Shown: positions 1-8,440, counted from the first letter of the stretch. The stretch: DNA of 9,499 nucleotides from Brucellaceae bacterium (GCA_031253705.1 JAIRVW010000309.1:1-9499); one strand, 5' to 3'. A program made the numbers and translations. Notes: generated from the sequence alone by a model not told the origin.

Positions 1-3000
1 TCCATACTAAACCGGTTCGGATCGAACGGCACAATAATGTCCGGCGTGATAATCCCGTTTTCATATTTACGCCCGTCGACATGGCGGTACGGCAACACAG
101 GAAATTTATAGCGCAGACCGGGCAGGATTTTACTGTCAACGCTTGTCACTGATGTGCCGGTATTGAGGATCACATCACCGATCAGCTTTCCGATTTTCTG
201 ATCCTGATAGGCCTGCGGAAAGATGGAACCGTCGGAATAGCTGAAACTGTCAACCAGTACGGCACTCGGCCACAGCCAGACATTATCCGGCCCGAAATCA
301 CGGGCACGACCGTCCACACCATAACTGAAAGCCGGTTTACCGCTCAGAAGCGTAATCAGTTCACGCGACAGGTTGCCGCCGATATTGGAGCGCACATCAA
401 TCAGCGCTGCTTTTGCCAGACCGCGCTGTGACGACAATGTTCCGAGCAATGACAGGTAATTGTCATTATCCATCGCATCCAGATACTGATAGGCAATACA
501 TTGGCGTGACAGCTGGCTCACCATATTGCGGCGCGTGTCCCTCAGATGTTTACTGGACAGGATCAGCTCATCACGCCAGCCAATCGGGGACACTTCAATA
601 AAGCGCTCCTTACCGGCTTTGCCATCGGCAATACCCACCACGATCTGCCGGCCGGCATTGACATCAAGCAGGCGGGCGATGCCTCCCGCTTCCGGAACAG
701 GCTGTCCGTTGATGGACGTAATGATATCGCCTGCGCCCACATGAAAACTCTGCTGATCCATCGGCCCGCCGGGCAGGATCGCAGCAATTTTCCGGCCTGC
801 ACCGGTGTAGCTGTCATCCAGATAGATGCCGAGTGCATCATTCTGTGTTCCCATGCCGACAAGTGCCGGATTTGGCCCTGTGACTTCAGTAAACAGATGC
901 GAGGCGGACAATTCACCGAACATAGAAGCCAGCAAACGTTCGAGATCACGGCGTCCGGCAATCGACGGCAGATAAGAGCGGTATTTCGCACCTATTTTCT
1001 GCCAGTCGCGATTTTCATGAACGGCATCATAATAACGGTCATTTACATCCGCCCAAGCATGTTCAAAAGCTGCCACCAAAGCAGCATCTTCATTACGCGT
1101 GAATAAGATGTTGAGCGGAATTTCCAGCCGTTGGGACGGATCACTGACAGATGTGCGGATGATCTGTTTCGGTGTTTTAATATCAACCGTCTGTAGCACT
1201 TCATTATAACGGATGAACTGCACCTGTTCCGGATCTGGCACAGGAATTTTCGCCACTTCCTGCAATCCGCCATTCTCGAGACTAAGCAGGTTGACCGATA
1301 ATTGCTGATCTGCCGTAAAGATAGCAAGGAGATTTTTCCCGTCCGGTGCAACAGTTAAAACTGTAGGTTTTGGCAAGTTGGTTGTCAGGCGTCCTTCCAG
1401 CATTGCACTGCGCTGACGATCCGGCACATAGCGTGTGATTTTACGCTCTGCTGTCTGACCCGCATCTTGCTCATTGCCGCTTTGTACGGGCGGATTATTC
1501 AGTGCGGCAAGATAATCCTGCCGTGCCTGAGCCGACAGAAAGACACGATACAAATCAAAGTTAGAGCCCTCGTGGTGGTTATTTGCACTGCGCGCTGTAT
1601 AGAGGGTCGTATAACCAATCAGCTGAGTACCATCAGTGCTCCAGAAACCATTATAAAAATTAGGTACCATCGCTGGTAACGGCCGCAGCAGTGTGCTGCC
1701 ATCGGCAGGCGCAATCGCAATCCGGTTCGTCACAGTCCCGTCAATGCTGCGCCATTGCACCAACAAGTCTTTGGATGTCGGCGACCAGCTGAAATCGCCG
1801 CCCTGATCAAAATAATCAGAATTATAATCCGTCTCACGATAGAGCGTCGCAATTTTACCGCTCGCTAAATCCAGCACCTTGACTTCGCGCCGGTCAGACC
1901 AGAATGCCAGCTTACTGCCATCAGGTGAAAATTTCGGCTCCAGCGCATTGCTGTTTTCCGACACCACAAGCGGAATTTCCTGATGGGACAGTCCCAGCTT
2001 TTCACTCTGCTGATCTTCCGTCAGATCAATGCCGTAAAGACCCCATTTATGGTTCCGCATAGCCGCATAGACCAGCAGTTTTCCGTCAGGAGAAAAAGCA
2101 ATATCCCGTTCCTCGCCCGCCGTATGCGTCAGCTGACGGTAATTGCCTTTCAGATCAATCAGAAACACATCCGTATTGGCAATCAGCGCAAAATGCTTGC
2201 CGTCCGGCGAGGCTATAAAATCCTGTGCGGAGACAGCTTCATAATTGGGGAGATGGTTCATCCCCTGCTCAAGCGTATTGATGTCGACGACTTCTGCCTG
2301 AGCCGCACCTGCCGCCAGTGTATGTACCTGCCCGTTGAACGAGAAAGCGATGGTGCCGTCATCAGCCACAGACAGGTTCCGCACCGGCGAACCGTCAAGG
2401 CTGGTCAGTTGTGTTTCACGGCCGGATTGCAGATCAAGCTGCCAGACATTCAGCCAGCCTGATGCCTCCGAGAGATAATAAAGTGACTTGCCGTCAGCGC
2501 TCCAATGCGGGTCGCGACGGTCAATACCGTCGACGTCAAAAAGACGGTCATAGTGATCACTGGCCGGATCATAGACCCAGAGCTGGCGGGCATTGGCCGC
2601 AACGCGATGCTGACGTTCAGGCGGATCACCCGAAGGATCGTAGCTGTAGACGAGTTTTGTCTGCTCCGGATTCCAGCGGGCGTCCCGTGCGAAATTCGGC
2701 AGCACCAGCCGTTCACGCCCGCTGGCAACATCCACGGCATAAAGCTGCGGCCTCCAGCTTAACGCCGCCTGCACGCTGCGTTTTGCATCTCCGAGCCGCA
2801 CGGCAGTAAAAAGCACACTCTTGCCATCAGGTGAAAAACCCGTCGGCACTTCTTTAGCCGAAGAATAGGTCATGCGTTGCAGTTTTCCTGAGAAATCCGC
2901 TAGATACACATCATCATCGCCGTTCACATCAGAGGCAAAAGCAAGCCGCTTGGAATCCGGTGCCCAGACCACACTGTGGCTATAGGCATCAGCAGGCGAA

Positions 3001-3203
3001 ACCGGAATTGACAGCCCCCCGTCATTGTCGGTCAGGAAAACCTGACCGCGATGGGTAAAAGCAATCAGCTTGCCGTCCGGCGACAGCGCCGGATTTTGAA
3101 TCCAGCGCGCCGGTTCACCGGTGAAATCGGCTTGAACCGGACTGACAGCAACCCCTGTCAGCGTGAATAATGCAGCAAAGAATACCAGCCCGTGTTTGGC
3201 CAT
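1..3203 (-). CDS. Periplasmic tricorn-type S41 peptidase (C-terminus cut by window edge)
   Basis: One frame stays open from the ATG at 3203 to the left edge, giving 1067 residues without a stop. Residues 1-25 form a signal peptide (MAKHGLVFFAALF..., cleavage after PVQA), so the enzyme should act in the periplasm. Residues of about 27-690 carry repeated SPDGK-type blade motifs such as LSPDGKLIAFTH, FSPDGKSVLFTA and FSPDGSKLAFWSD, as in the tricorn beta-propellers. A PDZ-like domain lies at about 791-872, between two catalytic subdomains. The catalytic residues are visible: S768-H769 in SASH, S990-D991 in YSDG, G943 in NIGG, and E1048 in YENG. They match Thermoplasma tricorn S745/H746, S965/D966, G918 and E1023, with nearly constant offsets. 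Archaeal tricorn is about 1071 residues, so some 20-30 residues are probably missing here. It starts 11 bases after the autotransporter stop, so it is co-transcribed and presumably degrades peptides. The family call is firm; the substrate is unknown. Confidence 0.93.
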   Translation of the reverse strand, partial: MAKHGLVFFAALFTLTGVAVSPVQADFTGEPARWIQNPALSPDGKLIAFTHRGQVFLTDNDGGLSIPVSPADAYSHSVVWAPDSKRLAFASDVNGDDDVYLADFSGKLQRMTYSSAKEVPTGFSPDGKSVLFTAVRLGDAKRSVQAALSWRPQLYAVDVASGRERLVLPNFARDARWNPEQTKLVYSYDPSGDPPERQHRVAANARQLWVYDPASDHYDRLFDVDGIDRRDPHWSADGKSLYYLSEASGWLNVWQLDLQSGRETQLTSLDGSPVRNLSVADDGTIAFSFNGQVHTLAAGAAQAEVVDINTLEQGMNHLPNYEAVSAQDFIASPDGKHFALIANTDVFLIDLKGNYRQLTHTAGEERDIAFSPDGKLLVYAAMRNHKWGLYGIDLTEDQQSEKLGLSHQEIPLVVSENSNALEPKFSPDGSKLAFWSDRREVKVLDLASGKIATLYRETDYNSDYFDQGGDFSWSPTSKDLLVQWRSIDGTVTNRIAIAPADGSTLLRPLPAMVPNFYNGFWSTDGTQLIGYTTLYTARSANNHHEGSNFDLYRVFLSAQARQDYLAALNNPPVQSGNEQDAGQTAERKITRYVPDRQRSAMLEGRLTTNLPKPTVLTVAPDGKNLLAIFTADQQLSVNLLSLENGGLQEVAKIPVPDPEQVQFIRYNEVLQTVDIKTPKQIIRTSVSDPSQRLEIPLNILFTRNEDAALVAAFEHAWADVNDRYYDAVHENRDWQKIGAKYRSYLPSIAGRRDLERLLASMFGELSASHLFTEVTGPNPALVGMGTQNDALGIYLDDSYTGAGRKIAAILPGGPMDQQSFHVGAGDIITSINGQPVPEAGGIARLLDVNAGRQIVVGIADGKAGKERFIEVSPIGWRDELILSSKHLRDTRRNMVSQLSRQCIAYQYLDAMDNDNYLSLLGTLSSQRGLAKAALIDVRSNIGGNLSRELITLLSGKPAFSYGVDGRARDFGPDNVWLWPSAVLVDSFSYSDGSIFPQAYQDQKIGKLIGDVILNTGTSVTSVDSKILPGLRYKFPVLPYRHVDGRKYENGIITPDIIVPFDPNRFSM

Positions 3204-3209
3204 GATGAT

Positions 3210-3213
3210 CTCC
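3210..3213 (-). promoter_or_regulatory. Ribosome binding site for the tricorn-type peptidase
   Basis: GGAG on the minus strand lies six bases before the ATG at 3203 and directly behind the TGA of the autotransporter gene. It fixes the start codon. It also means the second gene has its own ribosome entry inside the 11-base gap, so no separate promoter is needed between the two genes. Confidence 0.75.
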
Positions 3214-3214
3214 G

Positions 3215-6200
3215 TCAGAACTTCATGCTGAAATTGGCATTCACACCGTTTTGCGTAAGACCGGAGCCAAACTGCCCCTGATAGGAAACACCGATTTTGG
3301 TATTCTTTGTCATCTCGAAATCGAGACCTGTTTCGATCAGTGCTGTATCCTTGCCGATTGAATTTCCTGCTGCAATAAAGGCGTTTGACCCTGCAGCAAA
3401 ACTTGCCGTCGAGGTCGGGATCACATCGCCAAAAGCGTGCCTCCAGCCGAGATCTGCGCGGGCAGTTGCTACCACATTGCCGAGTTCAAATGTCGTTGAA
3501 GCGCGCATACCCAGCATCGACAATGTGGTATCCATTGTGTCGGACTGAACAGACAGAGCCGCACCATTCTTCCCTTGTTCTGTAAACCCATCGGTTCTGA
3601 CATGGACATAAGCGAGATTAGCATAAGGCTCAAACACTGAGCGCTGGCTCAGATTATGCTTATAGCCAAGCTCGCCGAAGGCCTGAAATGTACCGGCATT
3701 GTAATCGGCAGAAAGACTGTCAGTGAACCCGTTGAACGCAAGCTTGCGGCTCATTTCAATATTATGCCAGGAATAGCTCAGGCCTGAACGGAACCCGACA
3801 GAACCTTGTGCCATCGCCCATTCAGTTCCCGCATAGGCACCGAGTGTGTAATTATCGCTGGAACCGGAAGAGCTCAGGCTTGCGGTTTTAAAGGTCGAGC
3901 GGCTGTAGCCAGCCATGACACCCAGCCGCCAGTTTTCATAAACATCGCCGTCAATACCGGAGATGAAACCGCCGAGTGTGGATTTGGTACGGGCAGTATT
4001 GTCATCACCGGACTGGCTTGCCCAGCTGCCAAATGCACTTGCCCATGCCGCATAGCGGTGCAGATCTTCCGTTGCGGTTGTGGCAGGCGCGAGCTTATCA
4101 ATCGCCTTTGCGCTGCCGGTTTTGCGTTCCGGTGCAAAAGCCAGCACAGAGACCGGATTAGCCGGTGCGCCGCCAAAAGCCTGCAACAAACGATTATTGA
4201 CTGATAAACGGGTAGCACCGCTGGCATTGAGCAAAACACCGCTTGCGGATGCGTAAGCTTCACCGCTCAGTTGCGGCAATACTGAACGAATGCCAGAGCC
4301 GTCAGCAGCCGAGAAATCTAGTGCCGCGATCAGTTGTTCAAGCTGCGGCGCAGGACTAGCGCCAAAACTGTCCAGCGCTTGGCCAACCCCACGGGCATTG
4401 GCACTGCCAGCATATTGCTCGTAAGCATGAGCGTCACGGCTTAACGAGACTGTATAGGATAAGTTCCCGTTATCACGCGCAGTTGCGGTTAATGTCGGTG
4501 AGGCAAGTGTTGTGGTCACCTCAGTAAAAGTACCATTCACCGTATCAGCCTGCACCCACTGGTCAGATGTGAGTGTAAAACCATTGCCATAGAAACCGCG
4601 TTCAGGGGCAAAAGCAATCGTCGCATTAAGATCGGCACTGCCGGTGACAATCAGACTGCTGATTTGCTTGTCGCTGTTAAAAGCCAGCTGCAAGATGCCG
4701 TTTTCGGTCTGGTCATAATTACCGTCAACCGTGATTGCACCACCCAGCAGGGTAACATTCAGCATGCCGTGATTATTAAAATAACGGTCATTATTGATGC
4801 GGTAATAGCCGCTTCCGGCAAGTGTTGCATCCCGCTCCACAATCACCTCATAAAGGTCATGCGTACCGGTCAGGGTTGAAGTGCCGCCAAAGAACTGCAG
4901 AGACAGATTTTCGCCGGAAATATTATCAGCATAGCTGATGTTAAAATCAGCATCATTATTGCCGGTTGCCCTGCCCTGCTCATCCGCTTCCAGACCAAAG
5001 CGAAGTCTGGTCAGACGTAAATCATTATTCTCGTCTGTTTCCCGATAATTCGAGATAATATCGCCGCTGATGCTTGCGCCCTGCAACACATTAATTGCAT
5101 CAACATAGGCACTGTCAGACATATAGATTGCAGCTTTGTTGCCCGCCACACGTCCGCTCAGGTCAAAGGAACTGACAAGCGGCCCGCTGACTTCGGCTAG
5201 CGCTGCTGCGTAATAAGCGGGATGATCATCTTCAAGGTCGCGCTCTTTTGAGGTAACAAAGTAGGAGCCGCGATATTCATTATCATCACCCATTGAATTA
5301 TGACCAAAGTCAAAAGCAACCGCGATACCATTTTCTCCAAGTGCCTCTACATCACCTCGCTGTGTTAAATTGTGATCCCTGCCATAAGAGAACAGCACCC
5401 CCAGACCATTGAGGCCGTTGGCATAAATCCGTGTGCCGGATAAAATTGTCAGGTCATTACCGATACCATCAACGCGGATACCCGCCCCGCCCGCCCCTGC
5501 AGACAACAGATCAGCACGCTGGATAATCGTATTATCGCTGCCGTAAACATGAAGGCCGAGCCCCATAGTGGCTGTGTTATAGGTGTTATCTAAATAACCA
5601 GTGCCCTGACTGTTGCGGCCGAAGAAGGGATTGTCATTCACCAATGCAATCCCGTCATTATAGACCGAATAGCCAAACAGATTGCGACGATCAATCGTAT
5701 AACCGATGTCCTGCAAAGCTGCGAATTCAGCCTCCATCAATGACATATAGTTTGAATATTGCTGATGGCTCATCATGCTGTTGCGCAGTTCGATATGCGA
5801 AAACGGCTGATCCAGAGTTTCATTCACGAGGCTTGCGTCAACGCGCAGCGGGATTCCCGGCATAGCGCCGTTAAGCACTTGCGAAACATGCGCGCCGGCA
5901 AAATATGCAAAGACACCGGTAATATAAAACGTATCAGCCCCTGCAGAAGGAGATGTACAATAACTGCAGGTAACGAACTGATCCGCCTCCGCCGCTTTGC
6001 CATTGCTGTCGATCAGATGGCTGCTCCAGGCATTCAAAACTGAATCAAACTTCACCCATATCTGGCCATTATCGTAACCGCTGCTAAGAGTGGCTGACAC
6101 ACCAAGCGCATGTGCCATCTCATGAATGAGCGTGCTGGTCATATCAACTTTAGAGGTCTGGATCAGTTGCGAGGGAACAAACGGCTGCTGCCAGTCCCAG

Positions 6201-6655
6201 TCCATCTTGCCGATAGAGATCACACCATGCGCATCATCAAGAAGATGATCGGGATTGATGACGCCATTGTTCAAAGCCTCGCTAACAAGCGTACCCGCGC
6301 CATTTTCAAGTCGGGCAATCGGACTGAGTGCAAAGGCATTTGCTTCTTCTTCCGTACCGATATTGATAATGGCCGGATTCATACCAGGGACAATTTGGAG
6401 AATATCCGCCCAATATTGAGCAGATGCGTGAATACGTCCCAGTGTTACAGGATCGAAAACCCAGCTTGAAGGTTTATTGCCGTCATAATCACCGTCATCC
6501 GGATAGAACAGGTGCAGTTCAAAAACCGGATTGCCTTTATCATCGCGTATTTCATAAGGCGTAAAAGCACAGGCGGAACCGGTATAAATGCCCGATAAAA
6601 GTCCGGCAGCAAGACAAGTACTTGATGCCAGCTTCAATGCTGATGCTAATTTCAT
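3215..6655 (-). CDS. Autotransporter with N-terminal zinc metallopeptidase domain
   Basis: The protein has 1146 residues. Residues 1-30 form a Sec signal peptide ending in SACA. Residues of about 31-325 look like a metzincin-type peptidase: HEMAH places zinc ligands H178 and H182 and catalytic E179, and SHIELRNSMMSHQ (286-298) supplies a likely third ligand, H287, followed by a Met-turn at M294/M295. The segment EFAALQDIGY follows, as in leishmanolysin-like (M8) enzymes. Residues of about 360-740 are Gly/Asn/Asp-rich strands (for example HVYGSDNTIIQ) typical of a beta-helix passenger. A linker with LPQLSGEAYASA (793-804) leads into the autotransporter beta-barrel, about 866-1146, which ends in NFSMKF with the terminal Phe expected for Bam-dependent assembly. 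The barrel should sit in the outer membrane with the protease outside. It heads an operon with the tricorn-type peptidase. The autotransporter call is firm, metallopeptidase very likely, M8 assignment tentative. Whether the passenger is released cannot be seen. Confidence 0.92.
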   Translation of the reverse strand: MKLASALKLASSTCLAAGLLSGIYTGSACAFTPYEIRDDKGNPVFELHLFYPDDGDYDGNKPSSWVFDPVTLGRIHASAQYWADILQIVPGMNPAIINIGTEEEANAFALSPIARLENGAGTLVSEALNNGVINPDHLLDDAHGVISIGKMDWDWQQPFVPSQLIQTSKVDMTSTLIHEMAHALGVSATLSSGYDNGQIWVKFDSVLNAWSSHLIDSNGKAAEADQFVTCSYCTSPSAGADTFYITGVFAYFAGAHVSQVLNGAMPGIPLRVDASLVNETLDQPFSHIELRNSMMSHQQYSNYMSLMEAEFAALQDIGYTIDRRNLFGYSVYNDGIALVNDNPFFGRNSQGTGYLDNTYNTATMGLGLHVYGSDNTIIQRADLLSAGAGGAGIRVDGIGNDLTILSGTRIYANGLNGLGVLFSYGRDHNLTQRGDVEALGENGIAVAFDFGHNSMGDDNEYRGSYFVTSKERDLEDDHPAYYAAALAEVSGPLVSSFDLSGRVAGNKAAIYMSDSAYVDAINVLQGASISGDIISNYRETDENNDLRLTRLRFGLEADEQGRATGNNDADFNISYADNISGENLSLQFFGGTSTLTGTHDLYEVIVERDATLAGSGYYRINNDRYFNNHGMLNVTLLGGAITVDGNYDQTENGILQLAFNSDKQISSLIVTGSADLNATIAFAPERGFYGNGFTLTSDQWVQADTVNGTFTEVTTTLASPTLTATARDNGNLSYTVSLSRDAHAYEQYAGSANARGVGQALDSFGASPAPQLEQLIAALDFSAADGSGIRSVLPQLSGEAYASASGVLLNASGATRLSVNNRLLQAFGGAPANPVSVLAFAPERKTGSAKAIDKLAPATTATEDLHRYAAWASAFGSWASQSGDDNTARTKSTLGGFISGIDGDVYENWRLGVMAGYSRSTFKTASLSSSGSSDNYTLGAYAGTEWAMAQGSVGFRSGLSYSWHNIEMSRKLAFNGFTDSLSADYNAGTFQAFGELGYKHNLSQRSVFEPYANLAYVHVRTDGFTEQGKNGAALSVQSDTMDTTLSMLGMRASTTFELGNVVATARADLGWRHAFGDVIPTSTASFAAGSNAFIAAGNSIGKDTALIETGLDFEMTKNTKIGVSYQGQFGSGLTQNGVNANFSMKF

Positions 6656-6659
6656 TGAT

Positions 6660-6668
6660 CCGCCCCCT
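6660..6668 (-). promoter_or_regulatory. Ribosome binding site for the autotransporter
   Basis: AGGGGGCGG on the minus strand ends four bases before the ATG at 6655. It is a strong purine-rich site in otherwise AT-rich DNA and supports this start, which is also followed directly by a good signal peptide. Confidence 0.7.
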
Positions 6669-6709
6669 GCAAAATTAAAATTTTATTGCAAAATATAAAA
6701 AAGCAAAAT
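6669..6709. repeat. Three GCAAAAT direct repeats
   Basis: GCAAAAT occurs at 6669-6675, 6688-6694 and 6703-6709, with start-to-start spacings of 19 and 15 bases, just upstream of the autotransporter ribosome binding site. A related GCAAAAC lies at 6777-6783. The repeats could be binding boxes for a regulator acting in the operon leader, or chance in A/T-rich DNA. Confidence 0.4.
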
Positions 6710-6732
6710 CTTAAGAAACACCATCACTGAAA

Positions 6733-6760
6733 ATTGGTAGTCGAACAAATATACCGTCAA
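6733..6760 (-). promoter_or_regulatory. Weak candidate promoter for the autotransporter operon
   Basis: The minus strand reads TTGACG (6760-6755), a near-consensus -35 element. Sixteen bases further comes ACCAAT (6738-6733), which is only a poor -10. This would leave a leader of roughly 70 bases before the ATG at 6655. The good -35 is the only reason to list it. Confidence 0.2.
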
Positions 6761-6771
6761 ATCCGACGGAT
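6761..6771. promoter_or_regulatory. Palindromic candidate operator ATCCGACGGAT
   Basis: ATCCG-A-CGGAT is a perfect 5+1+5 palindrome. It abuts the candidate -35 TTGACG at 6755-6760, and its right part can alternatively pair with CCGTC at 6754-6758 (GACGG at 6765-6769). A GC-rich symmetric core in AT-rich divergent DNA is a common form for a repressor or activator site. The cognate regulator is not in this window. Confidence 0.35.
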
Positions 6772-6971
6772 ATATTGCAAAACCCGTTCACAACATTACC
6801 GAGCTGCCAACATATCAAATCTGAATGAAAACCGGCTTAAATAGAATTTTACATTTCATTTTGAATTCAGCATGTTAGCAGCAACAAAAAAGAAAAGTAC
6901 TGCGCGGAACTCTCATCTCTTTCCAGAAGAATACTCTGCCTTTTCAATTCGCCCGATAACGGACAGACAAA

Positions 6972-8420
6972 ATGAACCCAATGCCTGATGAACTTCTGAT
7001 TGACCGGTTACTCGCTTTTTTAACCGAGCAAAGCGCACCGTTGCATATTCCCGGTATCGGGCTCTCCGTTGTGCGCAAGGGTAAAATTATCTACACCGGC
7101 GGCATCGGTGTTCTGGAACAAGGGACGGATCGCGCAGTCACTGCAGACAGTTTATTTGCAGTCGCTTCCTGCTCCAAAGCTTTTACGACGACCCTGTGCG
7201 CTATTCTCGCGGAACAGGGTAAACTGGACTGGGATCAACCTATTCATGAGGTTTGGCCGGATTTTGCGTTTGGTTCGCAGGAGATTACCCGACAAGCCAC
7301 CTTGCGCGATCTCTGCGCCAACCGGACAGGCATCGGACAGGCAACGGCAGTCGAGTATGGTTCTGTACTGTCCTTTGACGATGTTGTTCATGGTGCGGGC
7401 GATGTGCCTTCGATCGTACCGTTTCGTGACCGTTATTCCTATGCGAACCTGCATTTCACAGTTGCCGCAGAAGTGTGCAACCGCGCGAATGATAAAAACT
7501 TCGCGGACTCTATGGCTGAATATATTTTCGCTCCCCTGCAGATGAATTCAGCATCTGCAGACCGTGAAGGACTGGAAACTGATCCCCGCTTTGCGCGCCC
7601 TCATGTGCGCAACGGCGACGGTGTGCGCAAAATCAGATTGGATAATCTTGCCAACCTTATCGGTGCCGGATCAGTCTCACAAAGCCCAAATGATGCTGCG
7701 CAATGGCTGCTGTTTAATCTGAATGCCCATCCGAACGGAGCCGCTGTTCTTGATACAGACAGGCTTGCAGAACTCAAACGTTTTCACGCCCGCACAACAC
7801 CGGACAGCACATTCCTCGGCTATGGTCTGGGCTGGCGGATCGGGAACGGCAATGATATGCGCGTTGTCGATCACACCGGTGCAATCAGCGGTGTTCTGTC
7901 GATCACCCGACTGGTGCCGGATTCCGGTTTTGGGATTTTTATTTCCATCAATGCCAGCGGTACAGAGGTTGAAGATTTCCGCAATGCCGCAGCCAATCTG
8001 GCTGTCGCATTCAACTTTGGTGACGCCGAGAATGCGCAGCAGCTCTTTGATACCGCAATCAGCGGCCTCGCTGAAAAACAATCCCGTTATCGCAAATCTG
8101 TCTGGCAGAGTGCAAAACCTGTTCCGCTTAATTCGGCGCTGGCTGGTCTCTATGACGGCGGCCCGATGGGCAAATTGCATATTCAAATCGTTGACGGTCA
8201 GCTGACAACTGCCCTTGAGCTGTTGCCCGACTATCAATATTGCATCATGCAGCAAGACAGCCTCGGTGCTCATCCGTTACGCTCACTGGAAACACCGGAT
8301 CACTGGTGGGGAGAGGATGATAAAATCCCGCTTCTCACCCTGTCTGCCGACGAGCAGACACTGGACTGGAAGAATATGTGGTTCGGCGATTGTGTCTTTC
8401 ACCGCATAACCAGTAACTGA
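6972..8420 (+). CDS. Class C beta-lactamase-like serine hydrolase (S12 family)
   Basis: The protein has 482 residues with the full catalytic set of the S12/class C beta-lactamase fold: SxxK as S66-C-S-K69, YxN as Y157-A-N159, and HTG at 301-303, the usual variant of KTG in esterases and peptidases of this family. The N-terminal segment IPGIGLSVVRKGKIIYTGGIG is the typical first beta-strand pair of the fold. Residues of about 385-482 form a separate beta-rich tail, perhaps a DUF3471-like domain. No signal peptide is seen, so it is probably cytoplasmic, unlike true AmpC enzymes. Likely activities are esterase, D-amino-acid peptidase or amidase; antibiotic hydrolysis is not implied. The ATG at 6972 has only a weak ribosome site (GGACAG); an alternative ATG lies three codons in. 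It is divergent from the protease operon and shares its upstream gap. Family is firm, substrate unknown. Confidence 0.92.
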   Translation: MNPMPDELLIDRLLAFLTEQSAPLHIPGIGLSVVRKGKIIYTGGIGVLEQGTDRAVTADSLFAVASCSKAFTTTLCAILAEQGKLDWDQPIHEVWPDFAFGSQEITRQATLRDLCANRTGIGQATAVEYGSVLSFDDVVHGAGDVPSIVPFRDRYSYANLHFTVAAEVCNRANDKNFADSMAEYIFAPLQMNSASADREGLETDPRFARPHVRNGDGVRKIRLDNLANLIGAGSVSQSPNDAAQWLLFNLNAHPNGAAVLDTDRLAELKRFHARTTPDSTFLGYGLGWRIGNGNDMRVVDHTGAISGVLSITRLVPDSGFGIFISINASGTEVEDFRNAAANLAVAFNFGDAENAQQLFDTAISGLAEKQSRYRKSVWQSAKPVPLNSALAGLYDGGPMGKLHIQIVDGQLTTALELLPDYQYCIMQQDSLGAHPLRSLETPDHWWGEDDKIPLLTLSADEQTLDWKNMWFGDCVFHRITSN

Positions 8421-8440
8421 TCATCTTCCTGACCGACGTC

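Larger units (their letters stand above)
6656..6971. other. AT-rich divergent intergenic region
   Basis: This 316-base gap lies between two genes that point away from each other, so it must hold promoters for both the autotransporter/tricorn operon and the serine hydrolase. No coding frame of note lies in it. It contains repeated GCAAAA boxes near the operon side, an 11-bp palindrome near the middle, and AT-rich runs such as TAGAAT at 6842-6847, which could be a -10 element for the plus-strand gene, though no convincing -35 sits upstream of it. The transcription starts cannot be fixed from sequence alone. Confidence 0.7.

Noticed and set aside
563..991. A 142-codon minus-strand frame, and a similar one at 1043-1351
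   Set aside because: They overlap the tricorn-type gene in a different frame of the same strand. The tricorn frame stays open throughout and carries the catalytic residues there.
1983..2462. A 159-codon plus-strand frame, and one of 186 codons at 546-1106
   Set aside because: They are in register opposite the tricorn frame and simply mirror its codon bias; no start signal or domain.
1..3203. Possible frameshift or gene break, since no complete long frame spans this part
   Set aside because: Reading the frame from 3203 codon by codon showed no stop to the left edge; it only lacks its end because the window cuts it.
6671..6693. Possible dyad in the TGCAA...TTGCA stretch
   Set aside because: Only the outer five bases pair cleanly; the inner A/T positions mismatch, so it is better described as direct GCAAAAT repeats.
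7677..8273. A 198-codon minus-strand frame
   Set aside because: It is antisense to the serine hydrolase, whose motifs and full-length fit prove the plus-strand frame; no domain is visible in the antisense product.
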